A DNA stretch of 64,000 nt. Origin: Rutpela maculata (Eukaryota; Arthropoda; Insecta; Coleoptera; Cerambycidae). Below, in pieces: positions 10,377-21,441 of the stretch; position 1 is the first letter of the stretch, and every line of letters begins with the position of its first letter. The notes under the pieces are model-generated. The model ran no database searches. It was given only the letters and a program-made list of their open reading frames with translations, and was not told where the DNA came from. A program made the translations under genes and the position numbers. The DNA lies in assembly GCA_936432065.2 (NCBI GenBank), contig OW386291.2, positions 22,049,821 to 22,113,820 on the forward strand, in the 5' to 3' direction.

Positions 10377-11411
10377 CAGTGGCGGCTGGTGAAATTTCAA
10401 TATTTTTTTTCTCGTCTGTGGCGCATGGGACCTATACGAAATTTGGGAAATAACATCTGGAGAAGCACTTCTCTAATGACCTCTAAAAAATTTTGAAAAA
10501 GCAGTTTGCGAAAAAATTTTTGAAAATTCGCTAGCCTCCCCTGGGTCTAGGGACTCCTGTTTATTTTTATTTTTTTTGTCATATGCATTTGACTTTTCAT
10601 AAAAATGTAACAATAGATTTTGGAGTTTGTGAAAATATTTTCATTACTAACTGATATACAATGAACTGAAATTTTGTAATTTACAATTTAACAAATTACA
10701 ATATTTCAATTCGTTGTATCTCAGTTAGTAATGAAAATATTTTCATAAACTCCAAAATCTGTTGTTGGATTTTTATGAAAAGTCAAATGCATATGACAAA
10801 AAGAAATAAAAATAAACAGCAGTGGCGGCTCGTCAGGGGAGGCAGGGGAGGCTGAGCCTCCCTTTGGAAGAAGCAACATATCTTGCAATCTTCCAAATTA
10901 ATATCTTTTACTTGTAGAAATTTCTACTTAGGTATATCTCAATTTTCAATATTGTTTATTGTTTATAGTTCATTAATTAATTTTCAGTGTATAAAAAAGT
11001 TCTGCATTTCCTTTCCACAAACATACCTATAACGTCACAGTCCGGATTGTCTTTGTATGCATATTTCCCGGGCGACCCGGTCTTTCATTGAATGAACAGA
11101 GCGCTTCGCTTGAGGCTTATACGAAATAGCTTCCAACTTCAAGGCATTTAGTTTTAACATAAATGACCTTGCATTACTTCTGCGTTGTCTAGCAACACTT
11201 CAAATAAGACAAGCTAGGCCGCTAGCCTCAGTCCTCAGTTCTTTATAGCGCATGTGCAGTTCAGGAGTTCAGGCACAGTATAGAGAAGACAAGTACTTTC
11301 ACTCGCAGCGGTCCCTTTGATATTTGTTGTACTCGATTTTATTTGGTTCAGGTGATTCACAGGAAAACGAACTGTCAGTGGTAATTTGTCGTTTAGCCGG
11401 TTAAGATCAAC

Positions 11412-13301
11412 TTGACATTAAAATACATAAAACATTTGATAGGCGGGCTAGAAATGAGTGCTCTAGGTGAAAATATTCCCAACAACATCTCTTGTCCAGA
11501 CGTGGTGGATTATTTGTTATTAAATGGATTTTCTACTCTTACTTACGACGAAAAGGTAAGAATTAAAAGAATTGCTAGGCCTACACCAGCAATGCCTTCG
11601 TTAGTTTTTAAAAGTGGAAAACAAAACAGAGGGTTTTGTGATAACAATTATAAAAAAATCGAGTGGTTAACGGCATCAACAGTTAGAAACAAATTATATT
11701 GTTGGAGATGTTTATTATTCACTAATGATCAATCCTCAATTTGGGGCAGGACCGGGTTTAATAATTTGAAAAATTTGTCGCGAGGTTTACAAAAGCACGA
11801 AAAATCCCAGGAGCACATTTCATCTTGCGTTAAATTCGAAATATTTGGTAAACAAAATATTGTAAATTATTTGGAATCTGCACATAAGAGAGAAATAGAA
11901 AATTTTAATGAAAAGGTCCGTGAAAATAGGGAAATATTAAAGAGATTAATTGATGCCGTTATATATTTATCTTCGCAAGAAAATTCTTTCCGAGGGCATG
12001 ACGAAAAACGCGATTCGTGCAATAAAGGAAATTTCAAAGAGCTAATAGATTTTTTAAAAATGTATGATCCAAAATTAGAGAACTTTTTGAATAACGCCAC
12101 TATTTTTTCCGGAACATCTAAATCAATTCAAAATGATCTAATTGAGAGTGTTAGCTCGATTATTAAAGGCAAAATTTATGAAGAACTATATAATTGCGAA
12201 TTTTTCTCGTGGCAAATTGACGAAACGACGGACATTACCTGTAAATCTCAACTTTCCGTAATTTTTAGATATGTAATGCACGGCGAAGTTATTGAAAGGT
12301 TTGTTGGTTTTCTTGATGTGAGTAGTGGAAGAAACGCGGAGAGTTTATTTAAATTATTAATCGACGAATTTAGTAAATTTGATTTGAAAAATAAATTAAT
12401 AGCACAAACCTATGACGGCGCTGCAGTTATGTCAGGGCATCTTAATGGACTCCAAACAAAAATAAAAGATATTGCTCCTCAAGCTTACTTCATTCACTGT
12501 TATGCACACCAATTAAATTTAGTTCTGAGTAAAGCATGTAACGGAATTAAAGAAGTTAGAATATTTTTTTCAAATATTACTGGTTTTTCGTCATTTTTTT
12601 CAAAATCTACCAAAAGAACTGATGTTTTAAATACAATTAATATGAAACATAGAATTCCGACAAACGCTCCCACTCGTTGGAATTTTTCATCTAGAGTTGT
12701 TTTCACTGTTGACAAATACAGGAAAGAACTTATTGACGTTTTTAATTTTATTTTGGAAAGTGAAGATTTTTTAAATGACGCTCAGACTTTAAGAGCAGCT
12801 TACGGATTAAAATCGTTATTGTTGGATAAAAATTTCATATTTTTTCTAAAAGCTTTTAACATGATTTTTGAGCAAACTGATGTTGTTTTCCAAATTTTAC
12901 AGAATAAACTAACTGATATAACATATTCTAAAAATAGACTTAAGTCACTTATATCCAAATTAAAAGAATTTCGCAATAACGAAATACATTTCAATACTTT
13001 ATACAATATTTTTTTAGAAAATACTGAAAACGTAGATGATGAGCCAGGGCCACAATTTAAAAAAAGAAAGACAACATATAACTTTGACAGGGCAGATATA
13101 CATTACAAACAAATTTTTATAGAAATTTTAGACACCATTATAATCCAAATTGAAATTAGATTTTCTGATTTAAATACTTTGCAATGTTACGATTTAGTAA
13201 ATCCTAATAATTTTACAGCGTTTTCTAAATCATTCCCTACCAGTCTAATGGAGAAATTAATGGACCATTATCCTTTTTTACCGTATTTCGTTAAAAAATG
13301 A
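11412..13301 (+). CDS. hAT transposase, main part (frameshifted before the dimerisation domain)
   Basis: 629 codons; starts at ATG 11412, with another ATG at 11454 (MSALGENIPNN) that fits the family equally well. A TTF/MYM-like zinc finger spans about residues 95-142 (KLYCWRCLLF ... HEKSQEHISSC). The catalytic RNase H-like fold follows, with the first acidic residue in WQIDETTDIT near residue 269, a second in TYDGAAVMSG near 334, and the family motif CYAHQLNLVLSKA near 363. This architecture is typical of ZMYM1-like or 'repressor of the inhibitor of protein kinase'-like hAT transposases, which cut and paste the flanking DNA in the nucleus. The frame ends at TGA just after a run of six A (about 13293-13298). 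The missing C-terminus follows in another frame. Confidence 0.93.
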   Translation: MTLKYIKHLIGGLEMSALGENIPNNISCPDVVDYLLLNGFSTLTYDEKVRIKRIARPTPAMPSLVFKSGKQNRGFCDNNYKKIEWLTASTVRNKLYCWRCLLFTNDQSSIWGRTGFNNLKNLSRGLQKHEKSQEHISSCVKFEIFGKQNIVNYLESAHKREIENFNEKVRENREILKRLIDAVIYLSSQENSFRGHDEKRDSCNKGNFKELIDFLKMYDPKLENFLNNATIFSGTSKSIQNDLIESVSSIIKGKIYEELYNCEFFSWQIDETTDITCKSQLSVIFRYVMHGEVIERFVGFLDVSSGRNAESLFKLLIDEFSKFDLKNKLIAQTYDGAAVMSGHLNGLQTKIKDIAPQAYFIHCYAHQLNLVLSKACNGIKEVRIFFSNITGFSSFFSKSTKRTDVLNTINMKHRIPTNAPTRWNFSSRVVFTVDKYRKELIDVFNFILESEDFLNDAQTLRAAYGLKSLLLDKNFIFFLKAFNMIFEQTDVVFQILQNKLTDITYSKNRLKSLISKLKEFRNNEIHFNTLYNIFLENTENVDDEPGPQFKKRKTTYNFDRADIHYKQIFIEILDTIIIQIEIRFSDLNTLQCYDLVNPNNFTAFSKSFPTSLMEKLMDHYPFLPYFVKK

Positions 13302-13308
13302 ACTATGC

Positions 13309-13668
13309 GTGTTGTATTCTGACCAGCAACTTTTAGCAAATCCAAAATCATCTCAAGAAATGCTTACTTATATATATAATAATAATTTAAAAAGCTGTCT
13401 ACCCGAACTGTACAAACTATTATCATTAGTGTCAACAATTCCAGTAACCTCAGCTTCTGTAGAACGATCATTTTCAGCACTTAAACGCATAAAAACATTT
13501 ACTAGAAACAAAATAAGTCAAGACCGCCTCTCAAATGTATCGCTTATTTCAATAGAAAAACATTTTTTGTCAGAATTGAAGAAACACGATTCATTTTATG
13601 ATGAAGTAATCAACCATTTTGCTAGTTCCGAAAATCGCAGGTTACCACTCATTTATAAAAATATTTAG
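13309..13668 (+). pseudogene. hAT transposase C-terminal (hATC) dimerisation part
   Basis: 119 codons in the frame one base after the main part. The motif STIPVTSASVERSFSALKRI is the hATC signature, with ASVERSFS containing the catalytic glutamate expected in this fold. The protein text runs smoothly across the break, so the two frames are one gene split by a one-base deletion in the A run at about 13293-13298. Confidence 0.9.
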
Positions 13669-14419
13669 GCTTTACACCAAAGATTAATATAGTTGTTATT
13701 TTAGAAAAAATATTTATTTGCGTTATTTATTTTTTAGGAAATATTTTTTAATTCTTCCGCGGTTATATTTTTTTATATAACTTCTTTCTCAAAGCTATTT
13801 TAATTTTTATTAAAAGTTATAATTTTACACTCTGGCAGTGATAATGAATACAATTTTTGTTTGTCGGAAAATACTTTAATTTTTTTTCCAAAACTATTTT
13901 GATTTTTATTAAAAGTTATAACTTAATTATAAGTGGGATAGTAGGGCTCCTTTGGATACCGATACTCGAGGCGTAGGAACGAAAATTTCATGAGAATGAT
14001 TTTTTCGTCTCATTATATTTTCTATTTCCTTTTCTTTTTATTCTTTTATTCTCTCAAGTCGTGAATCGGTATCCTGGCGAACAACCCACGACACAAAAAT
14101 GTAACGCGCCGTTGTACTACCTCGAGGGTGGTGGGGAAATGTACAAATTGTAATCATATTGCAAGTTAATTGTCTTTCAAAATATCAAGCCTCCTCTGCA
14201 GAAAATATCACGAGCCGCCACTGATAAACAGGAGTCCCTAGACCCAGGGGAGGCTAACGAATTTTCAAAAATTTTTTCGCAAACTGCTTTTTCAAAATTT
14301 TGTATGGGTCATTAGAGAAGTGCTTCTCTAGATGTTATTTCTCAAATTTCGTATGGGTCCCATGCGCCACAGACGAAAAAAAATATATTGAAATTTCACC
14401 AGCCGCCACTGCGGAGGCG

Positions 14420-14609
14420 GCTGTACCTGCCTAAAAGCAGGCGCCTCAAGTGCTCGGCACTTTACAAATTTTGCTCCGGCGTCTCTTGCCAAAACGTCGC
14501 CGTAATTCAGATTACCGAAGGAGGAGAAGACGACGCCGACGATCCACTACCCATTTTTCAAGCTGAATCGGACGATTTCGAACCACCCACCATATTATTA
14601 ATAGGCTAA
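14420..14609 (+). pseudogene. 3' part of the broken Cys-rich gene
   Basis: Beyond the foldback insertion and its duplication CGGAGGCG the text continues with RRLKCSALYKFCSGVSCQNV and an acidic tail containing EGGEDDADDPLPIFQAESDD, ending at TAG. With one duplication copy removed, the 5' part reads into GCTCLKAG, but the RRLKCS text is in a different frame. The gene is therefore broken by a small indel as well as by the transposon. Confidence 0.5.
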
Positions 14610-14612
14610 ATA

Positions 14613-15240
14613 CAGTATCAGCAAGTCCTGGATTAGGTATGTATAGTTTCAACGACTTAACCGACCGTATAAAACAATTATTTTTCCGCTTAACTAATTT
14701 TTTTTTCTAAGGCTATGTCGAAATTCCAACTGTGAAGGAGTGACACTTTTAGAGATTGAAGTGGGAATACATGCAAAACCTATTTAATGATAAAGAGATC
14801 ATAAAGAACGTGGACATCTAATAGCAATTAATTGCAGTACCTGGCCAACAATCACTCATTTACAATTTTCTCGAAAACTGCTAATTTTAGAAAAAAAAGT
14901 TTCAAATAAAAAAGTTACGTCCATCTTTTATCTTCGTTACTTCTCCATACACTTGGTGTCTATTTCGAAAGATAAAAAAGTTTCCCGCATGTTACATTTG
15001 AGAATGCAAATTTTCGACATAGCCTTAGAAAAAAAATAATGCTTTCTACACTTATTAAAATTTGACCTACATATTACATTATGTTAACAAATATATAGTG
15101 ATTACACAATAAAAATTTGAGAGTAATCCGTCATTGTGCCGTTTTTGAGTTAGAGCGAGTTAAGCGGAAAAATAATTGTTTTATGTGGTCGGTTAAGTCG
15201 TTGAAACTATACATACCTAATCCAGGACTTGCCGATAGTG
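14613..15240. mobile_element. TA-flanked foldback element
   Basis: TA lies at 14611-14612 and 15241-15242. The ends are CAGTATCAGCAAGTCCTGG and, read inward, CACTATCGGCAAGTCCTGG. Inverted similarity extends about 110 bp per side, including a segment with GGCTATGTCGAAA. It is non-coding; TA duplication suggests mobilisation by a Tc1/mariner-type enzyme. Confidence 0.75.
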
Positions 15241-16104
15241 TACATATGTATTTCTTGTGGATGTACAAGGGTTTCACTTTTATGGAAAAAATTGCCAATT
15301 TTTGGAGGGCTGTATCTTGGTAACTATTGGACCTACAGAGCTGGTTAGCAAATTTAATCTACTTTAAAAACGTAAATAACATGTTTTATGAAAAAACGCA
15401 TAGTTTAGGAGATATAGTGAAAAAACCGAAACAAGTGCGAAAATTTCGCGGTTTTTCGACTGCTACGAAGTTAGCACAGGTCTTTCGAAGCTGCAAACTT
15501 GGATATACACTACTGGTAGTGGTCCGAACAACATATTAAAAAATCAGAACTAGCCGTTAGTTTGCAATTTTAATGTAGGGGGAGATGGGGTACATTGATA
15601 TGCTGGACGCATTGATACGACATCAATAGCTGGGTTAGTAGATGTGCTAAGAACTGTCTGAATGAGTTAACAGATGACGCCGTTACATTAAGAGAGCCAC
15701 ACAAAATGCGGGACATCTCTGTACTTTACAAGTTATTTCAGATCTGTGAAAAGTGTTAACACGTGTGATCGTAAATAAATCTCAAGTTAGTAAAATTCGT
15801 CTTTCACGCAGAAATATCTCTCTGATCGAGCTGAAATTTCGTTCGAGGTAAGTTCACTTATTGTTCTTTCTTAATTATGCTTCGTTTCTAACAAATTTTG
15901 TAAACTTTTTTTAATACTAAAAATTAACCTCGCATTGTAGGTGTGGGGTTCTTTGATACGAATGCAAATGGTATACATTTATACGTATCATTGCACCCCA
16001 TCGGTGTATCATTGTACCCCTATTGTAATGCAATAAACTAACTACTAGTTACTAACTTCAGTCAATTATTTAACACTTGTTTTCTTTTAATTTTTCAGAC
16101 AAAA

Positions 16105-17886
16105 ATGCCTAGAAAGTATATTAAAAAAACAAATCGGGCTTACATCGATGAATCTAAAGTACAGTTGGCGATTGCAGCCGTTACAAACCAGAGACTTTCA
16201 ATAGGGAAGGCGGCAGAAAACTATGGATTGAAAAAGGCTACGCTACAACATAGATTAGAAAAAATTCGACGTTTGACTGAATCACATGAAGACTCCGTGC
16301 CAGTTCGAAAATTTACATCAAAATATTCGTCAAAACAAGTTTTTACAGAAGACGAAGAAAAGGCTTTGTTGAATTATATTTTGAAGTGTAGCAAGATACT
16401 GTATGGATTGTCTTTAGAGTCAGTAAGGAGGCTTGCATATGAGTATGCATCCGCAATCCCTAATTGCAAATATCCATCTAACTGGAACCCAAAAAAATTA
16501 GCTGGTAAGGATTGGCTCTACAGCTTTCGTTCGAGGCATTCCACTTTGAGCTTACGAACTCCAGAAAAGACGAGTGCTGCAAGAGCTTATGCATTTAATC
16601 AGCACACAGTAAAGGAATTTCTTGACAATTATGAAAATGTCCTAAAACGCTATAAATTTGAAGCGGCACAAATCTATAACTTTGACGAAACAGCTGTAAT
16701 GACAGTTCAAAACACTCCGAAAGTTTTTGCAGACAGTAAACAGCGTCAGGTTGGCCAAATCGTATCTGCCGAACGTGGCCAACTTGTAACTCTTGGTGTT
16801 ACAATTTCTGCGATTGGTACCTTTATTCCGCCAGTATATATTTTTCCAAGAGCAAAATTTAAAGATTATTTCATTAATGGTGCTCCAGAGGGTAGCATCG
16901 GCCTTGCTTCTAAAACGGGATGGATAAATTCTGATTTATTTTGCGATGTATTGAAACACATTCAAAAAAACACCAGATGCACTAAAGATTCTCCAATTTT
17001 ATTGATAATGGACAATCACGAGTCACATATCTCTAAAAGTGCTATAAACTATGCTCGTGATAATGGCATCGTTTTTTTATCATTGCATCCTCATACATCC
17101 CACAAAATGCAACCTCTGGATGTTGCAGTGTTTGGCCCCTTTAAATCAAAATGCAAAATAGCGTTCAACGACTGGCATTTGAGCCATCCTGGGAAAACAG
17201 TTACCATTTATGACATTCCAAGTCTTACCAAAACTGCATTCTCTGAATCATTTACGCTTAAAAATATTACTTCAGGCTTTCAAAAACCTGGGATCTGGCC
17301 ATTCAATAGGATGGCATTTTCTGAGGATGATTTCTTGACAGCTTTTGTAACAGATAGGGAAAATCCAATTGACGAAAACGTGTGTCCCGGGTCCCCATCT
17401 TCTACTAATCATTTACCAACACCTACATCAGCTATTCCAAACTCTGAACCAACTTGCAACATGCCATCTACCTCAAGCACTGACAAAAAATCAGCAGATG
17501 ATTCTCTTTTAATTAAATTAAATCTTCAGAATTTGGACAGCAGCCTACAAACCTCAAACTCGACCATTGTTTTACCTGAAGATATACGACCTTTCTCAAA
17601 AGCAAACAAAAGAAAACGTTCTAATAAAGGCAGACAACCAGGAAAGTCCAGAGTATATACTGACACACCCGAGAAAGAAAGAATTAATCAAATGGACATA
17701 GCTAAAAGAGAAAAAGCAGCAAGAATTATGTTAAAGAAATCTCAGTCTGCAATAAATGAACTTTCTAATTTAAAAGAAAAAACTGGAAGGAAAATAATTA
17801 AAAAGAAGGTTCCGAAAAGCGACAGCAGTGAGACTAGTGAAGAAAGTTTACAGATGAAGAATTTTCAGATTACACAGATGAACTAG
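16105..17886 (+). CDS. pogo/Tigger (jerky-like) transposase, C-terminus frameshifted
   Basis: 593 codons from MPRKYIKKTNRAYIDESK. A psq-type helix-turn-helix covers about residues 15-60 (SIGKAAENYGLKKATLQHRL), followed by a CENP-B-like DNA-binding region to about 160. The DDE_1 catalytic domain has acidic residues in NFDETAV (near 193), IMDNHESH (near 302) and MQPLDVAVFGPFK (near 338), giving the DDxD pattern of pogo enzymes. A basic stretch ANKRKRSNKGR near 505 is a likely nuclear signal. The enzyme binds the element's terminal repeats and inserts it at TA. The native frame is lost at about 17845-17855; the original C-terminus continues in another frame to 18224. Confidence 0.93.
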   Translation: MPRKYIKKTNRAYIDESKVQLAIAAVTNQRLSIGKAAENYGLKKATLQHRLEKIRRLTESHEDSVPVRKFTSKYSSKQVFTEDEEKALLNYILKCSKILYGLSLESVRRLAYEYASAIPNCKYPSNWNPKKLAGKDWLYSFRSRHSTLSLRTPEKTSAARAYAFNQHTVKEFLDNYENVLKRYKFEAAQIYNFDETAVMTVQNTPKVFADSKQRQVGQIVSAERGQLVTLGVTISAIGTFIPPVYIFPRAKFKDYFINGAPEGSIGLASKTGWINSDLFCDVLKHIQKNTRCTKDSPILLIMDNHESHISKSAINYARDNGIVFLSLHPHTSHKMQPLDVAVFGPFKSKCKIAFNDWHLSHPGKTVTIYDIPSLTKTAFSESFTLKNITSGFQKPGIWPFNRMAFSEDDFLTAFVTDRENPIDENVCPGSPSSTNHLPTPTSAIPNSEPTCNMPSTSSTDKKSADDSLLIKLNLQNLDSSLQTSNSTIVLPEDIRPFSKANKRKRSNKGRQPGKSRVYTDTPEKERINQMDIAKREKAARIMLKKSQSAINELSNLKEKTGRKIIKKKVPKSDSSETSEESLQMKNFQITQMN

Positions 17887-18224
17887 AAGCGATAGATGAA
17901 ATGCATGAAGAATGTGACTTACCGCCATCTGGTGAGAGCATTAAATCTGGAGATTTCATTTTAATAAAATTCGAGAAGAAAACATCTGTATGTCACTATG
18001 TAGCCAAAGTGATAGAAAAATACAATTCAATGGAGTTCAAAGTAAGTTACATGAGAAAAAAACCTGCCAGTTTTAAGTTTACCTTCCCCGACGTTCCTGA
18101 TGAACATTGCGCCTCTGTTGATGATATTATGCGACTGCTTACTCTTGTTAACGAATCTGGTACCAAAAGGTCAATGTCATTAATGGAATTTGCAGAAAAC
18201 CTTACAAAATATAATTTTGTCTAG
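17856..18224 (+). pseudogene. C-terminal domain of the pogo transposase in a shifted frame
   Basis: The text DEEFSDYTDELEAIDEMHEE leads into SGDFILIKFEKKTSVCHYVA and ends with KYNFV at TAG. The GDFILIKF...YVAKVIEKY pattern is the small C-terminal domain found on many jerky/Tigger proteins. It is in frame with nothing upstream, so a one-base indel near 17850 separates it from the main gene. Confidence 0.8.
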
Positions 18225-18782
18225 GTGTTGATAAGTGAATGTTTTAATAAAATTTACAATACCTTAATGCTTAATATTTATCTTCTGATTCCCTTAATTT
18301 CCATGAAAACATGTAAAGGCGGGTTTATTTTTTAAAATCACAATTTCTTAGTTTACGTGTTTTTTAAAAGTGATTTGTGTAACAAATCTAACTTATACGT
18401 TTTAATATTTCTTAGGTATTTAGTAAGTTTTCATCGGTTGATAACTATCAGTTAGTAAATAATTAACGATTCAAAAACCAAAATTAAATGGCTGCTTCAG
18501 ATTAATATACTTATATATTCAGTATCAATGCACCCGACAGAGGGTATAAATGTACCCCAATGCAGGGAACATTGACACGAACATCCACATTTCATTTTGT
18601 ATCGATTTTTTGTGTTTTCATTCAACATTACATAATAAAGCTCCTTGGTATTAAACAATAATAAATACAGGATTAAACAAAAAAAAGCTTACTTCAAAAT
18701 TGCATATAGTTATTTTTCTATAATTGTTTTTAAAAAATCGTATAAATCTACCCCATCTCCCCCTACCTATATGACTGGCCTA

Positions 18783-19488
18783 TAATATTGAGGAAACATT
18801 TTTTATCTATTAAATATCCATACAAATGTTATTAACATCCTGTAACTTTAGTAAAGTTAATAACATTGTTAAAAATACACGTGTTTCTATACTAACAGTA
18901 GGTATACGTTTTATGTTTGATAAATACAAGGTTTAAAATGTTTCGTTTGATTTATCAATGTAATAAAAGCAGTGTACAGTGATGCACTACACGCGTCACA
19001 GTTGAAAAGTCGATAACATATCAATTTCAACTTTGATTTCCTGCAGTAACTTACTAGGTTATATTTAATTAAGAGCTATTATCGCGTACATATTACAAAC
19101 TGTATATAAGAATATCGTCTACCTATTTCTTACATAATTATTGAAAAAATCTTATTTTGAATACTCAGCCGATAACTTATTTCTTATACGGGGTGTGCCA
19201 TTATATATTTTCCCTATGTTATATACCTTATATTTTTTAAACGGATTGCAGATGAGAATGTGCTGTTTTCACTAGACTGTTTTAAATGATCACCCATTTT
19301 TCCTGCCTGCTTTAAATTTTCTCTCAGTTCTACAAATCCCTAAAACAAAAAGTCGTGTCTTTTCAAATTACACTTTTGTCAAAAATTTTTAAATGTAACA
19401 TATTGTATATTTTCGAGTTTTTTGAACGCTATGTTTTATAAGATGTCCAACGCCTTTTAGTTTTTTAAAATCTGTTGAAAACTGACTG
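18783..19488. other. AT-rich intergenic DNA, nothing recognised
   Basis: Contains no coding frame of interest, no inverted termini I could pair, and no long direct repeat. Confidence 0.4.
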
Positions 19489-19496
19489 CGAGGAAC

Positions 19497-19792
19497 CAGG
19501 CGCGCAACCAGGATTTCGTTCTGGGGGGGGGGGGGCTAAAATAATATTAATCTATGCTTCTAGATAAAAACAAAACTGTACCTATTTATTTGAATACAAT
19601 TTTGAATACAATCTTACAAATTTCATAAATTGAATTCAAGTCGACGTGGACCTCGGAGTTGAAATTCGTGAATCACTTCGTCGACTGTAACCAATATTAT
19701 ATAGTTTGTGTGATAGCTGTCTATTATTTTAGACCCTATATGCATTGCTTGGGGGGGGGGGCTTTAGCCCCCTTAACCCCCCCTCGCGCCTG
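19497..19792. mobile_element. hAT MITE
   Basis: Exact 8 bp duplication CGAGGAAC at 19489-19496 and 19793-19800. The ends are CAGGCGCGCAACCAGG and, read inward, CAGGCGCGAGGGGGGG. G runs of 10-13 bases lie near both ends, followed by GCTAAA and GCTTTAG. Non-coding, 296 bp. Confidence 0.9.
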
Positions 19793-19800
19793 CGAGGAAC

Positions 19801-20424
19801 TGATTTTTAAATAAAACTCACCAAAATTGCAAATTCAACAAACTTTTATGAAACAATTCAATAACTTTTAAATAGGGTAACAATTATAAAAATCTTGACA
19901 TCGGTTGTTTATGTACGGGATTTTTAAATTTTAAATTTCGCGGGATTGCTGTGCGCGTCATTGGCGTCATGTACAACTTTTAATTAAGGCCTTTGACTTT
20001 GAAAAATTCAAACTTTTCGCCTGCAGCGGATTTTCACACTTCTCTACCCCACCTATGATCCTATGAATGAATTAAAATACTTGGGAAAATCGTCTATTCA
20101 CCTCCCCCCCCCAATAATTTTTTATGATTTTGCTGGGTTCTCTCTAAAAATTAATTCATTAAGTCAGTTTTCAACCAAATTTAAAAAACTAAACATCGTT
20201 GGACAGCTTAAGAACATAGCTTTCAAAAAGTTTGAAAATATACAGGGTGTTCTATTTAAAATGTCTCGACAAGAGCAATTTGAAAAAACGCCATTTTGTT
20301 TTAGAGCTTTCTAAAACTGCGAAAAAATTGATAGTAGGCTAGAAAAAACTTGTGATCATTTAAGATAGTCTAGTGAAAATCGCACATGTATACATTTAAT
20401 ATGAAATAACAAGAAACCAAACTA
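19801..20424. other. AT-rich DNA with an isolated mariner-type terminus
   Basis: TACAGGGTGTTCTATTT at about 20243 resembles one end of a CAGGGTGT-type mariner-like element, but no partner end was found nearby. Otherwise non-coding. Confidence 0.4.
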
Positions 20425-21441
20425 TACAGGGTGTCCCACGACGAACTGCGGCGATCGATATCTCGAAAAGTAGACATTGTAAAATTTTGAAAATTTGGTA
20501 GTAAGCTAATGTCGATGAAGGCAACTTGGCTAAAATATTCTCAAGATAATGGCACTTCCGGTTATACCGGAAGTAGATGTCAATTTGCTTGTTTTAAATG
20601 GGACACCCTATATATTAATACATTTTTGGATTCTACTCAAAATTCTAGGCCGATTTTGTGTATCATATATTTTACCTGAGTCTCTCCGTTTTTTGACATA
20701 TTTCAATTTTTATGTTAAAAATGACGTTTGCAGGCCCTAAAAAAATTATCAGTTTTTCCTATAAAGCTATTATCTAATTTGGGTTCAATTCTTTGTTGAG
20801 AAAGACCTACTTTAATAGTGTTTTTATAATATTTTGATAAGTATTAATACAGAGTGTTCAAAAAATAAGAATAAACATGAAATTGAGAAAACTGTCAAAA
20901 ATCAATTTTTTCAAATGGAAACCCCCAATTTTTATAATCTTTTATTTACCATTAAAAATAAGGGTAATTTTGTGTATGAATGTCTATTCCGAAAATTATT
21001 AGTTTTTGAAATATTGCCAATTCAATATTTTTATATGGGAATTTTGCTATGGATTTTAAGTTCAAATACTTTTTTTTTTTTTTCTTTATTCGCTTTGTTG
21101 CTACAAACTACAGTTGTGGATTAGCTTCGTCATAGTAATTGTGAGGATACAATATTAAGAATTACAAGTCTATGTAAAAAAAATAAATGAATAAAATTTC
21201 TTTCCTATATAATAGAGAAAAGAGAATTTAAAAAAAAACTGTAAAAGAAAACGTATAATATATATGACTAGGTTGTACAGAAAGTTGACAAAAAAAAAAA
21301 AAGCATATATGGAATAAAAAGTCTAGTTAAGAATTTGCACCTACTAACATTAGCACATAACAACATTATATATATAAAAGCTTGGAGACAAGTAAAAAGA
21401 CAAGCACAACTAAAAAGACAAGTACCAAAACATCATTAGTA

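Larger units (their letters stand above)
10820..14223 (+). mobile_element. hAT transposon (ZMYM1-like group), nearly complete
   Basis: The ends are CAGTGGCGGCTCGTC and its inverted partner. Target duplication ATAAACAG is exact at 10812-10819 and 14224-14231. The 3404 bp carry one transposase gene on the plus strand (11412-13668) with a single frameshift. About 590 bp of leader and 550 bp of AT-rich trailer contain no other gene. The structure is otherwise complete, so this is a recently inactivated copy or one with a sequencing error. Confidence 0.95.
10377..14411. mobile_element. hAT foldback, split by an inner hAT transposon
   Basis: The ends are CAGTGGCGGCTGGTGAAATT and its inverted partner, with a perfect 8 bp duplication CGGAGGCG at 10369-10376 and 14412-14419. 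Without its passenger it is about 630 bp and nearly fully palindromic: the left arm (10377 to about 10680) is mirrored by 10690-10819 plus 14232-14411. The inner 3.4 kb hAT sits in the right arm. A relative with different extreme ends lies at 25084-25696. Confidence 0.9.
15578..18763 (+). mobile_element. pogo/Tigger-type DNA transposon
   Basis: TA dinucleotides lie at 15576-15577 and 18764-18765. The ends are GGGGGAGATGGGGTACATT and, read inward, GGGGGAGATGGGGTAGATT. Subterminal repeats such as ATCATTGTACCCC and AATGTACCCC occur at both ends (about 15990-16020 and 18525-18560) and are probable transposase binding sites. One transposase gene is carried, damaged near its 3' end. Confidence 0.95.
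9476..18782. mobile_element. Outer composite TIR element carrying a broken gene and nested transposons
   Basis: The outermost ends are TAGGCCAGTCAAATAG (9476) and, read inward from 18782, TAGGCCAGTCATATAG, flanked by TAA on both sides. Long subterminal inverted arms follow: about 9515-9770 on the left and 15280-15570 on the right. The right arm is cut by the pogo element at TA 15576-15577 and resumes at 18764. Removing nested insertions leaves about 2 kb of own sequence. TAA duplications suggest PIF/Harbinger, but no such transposase is seen and the class is uncertain. Near 9757-9807 there is a strong hairpin of TAACCGGAAAAAGAAA and its complement. Confidence 0.6.
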
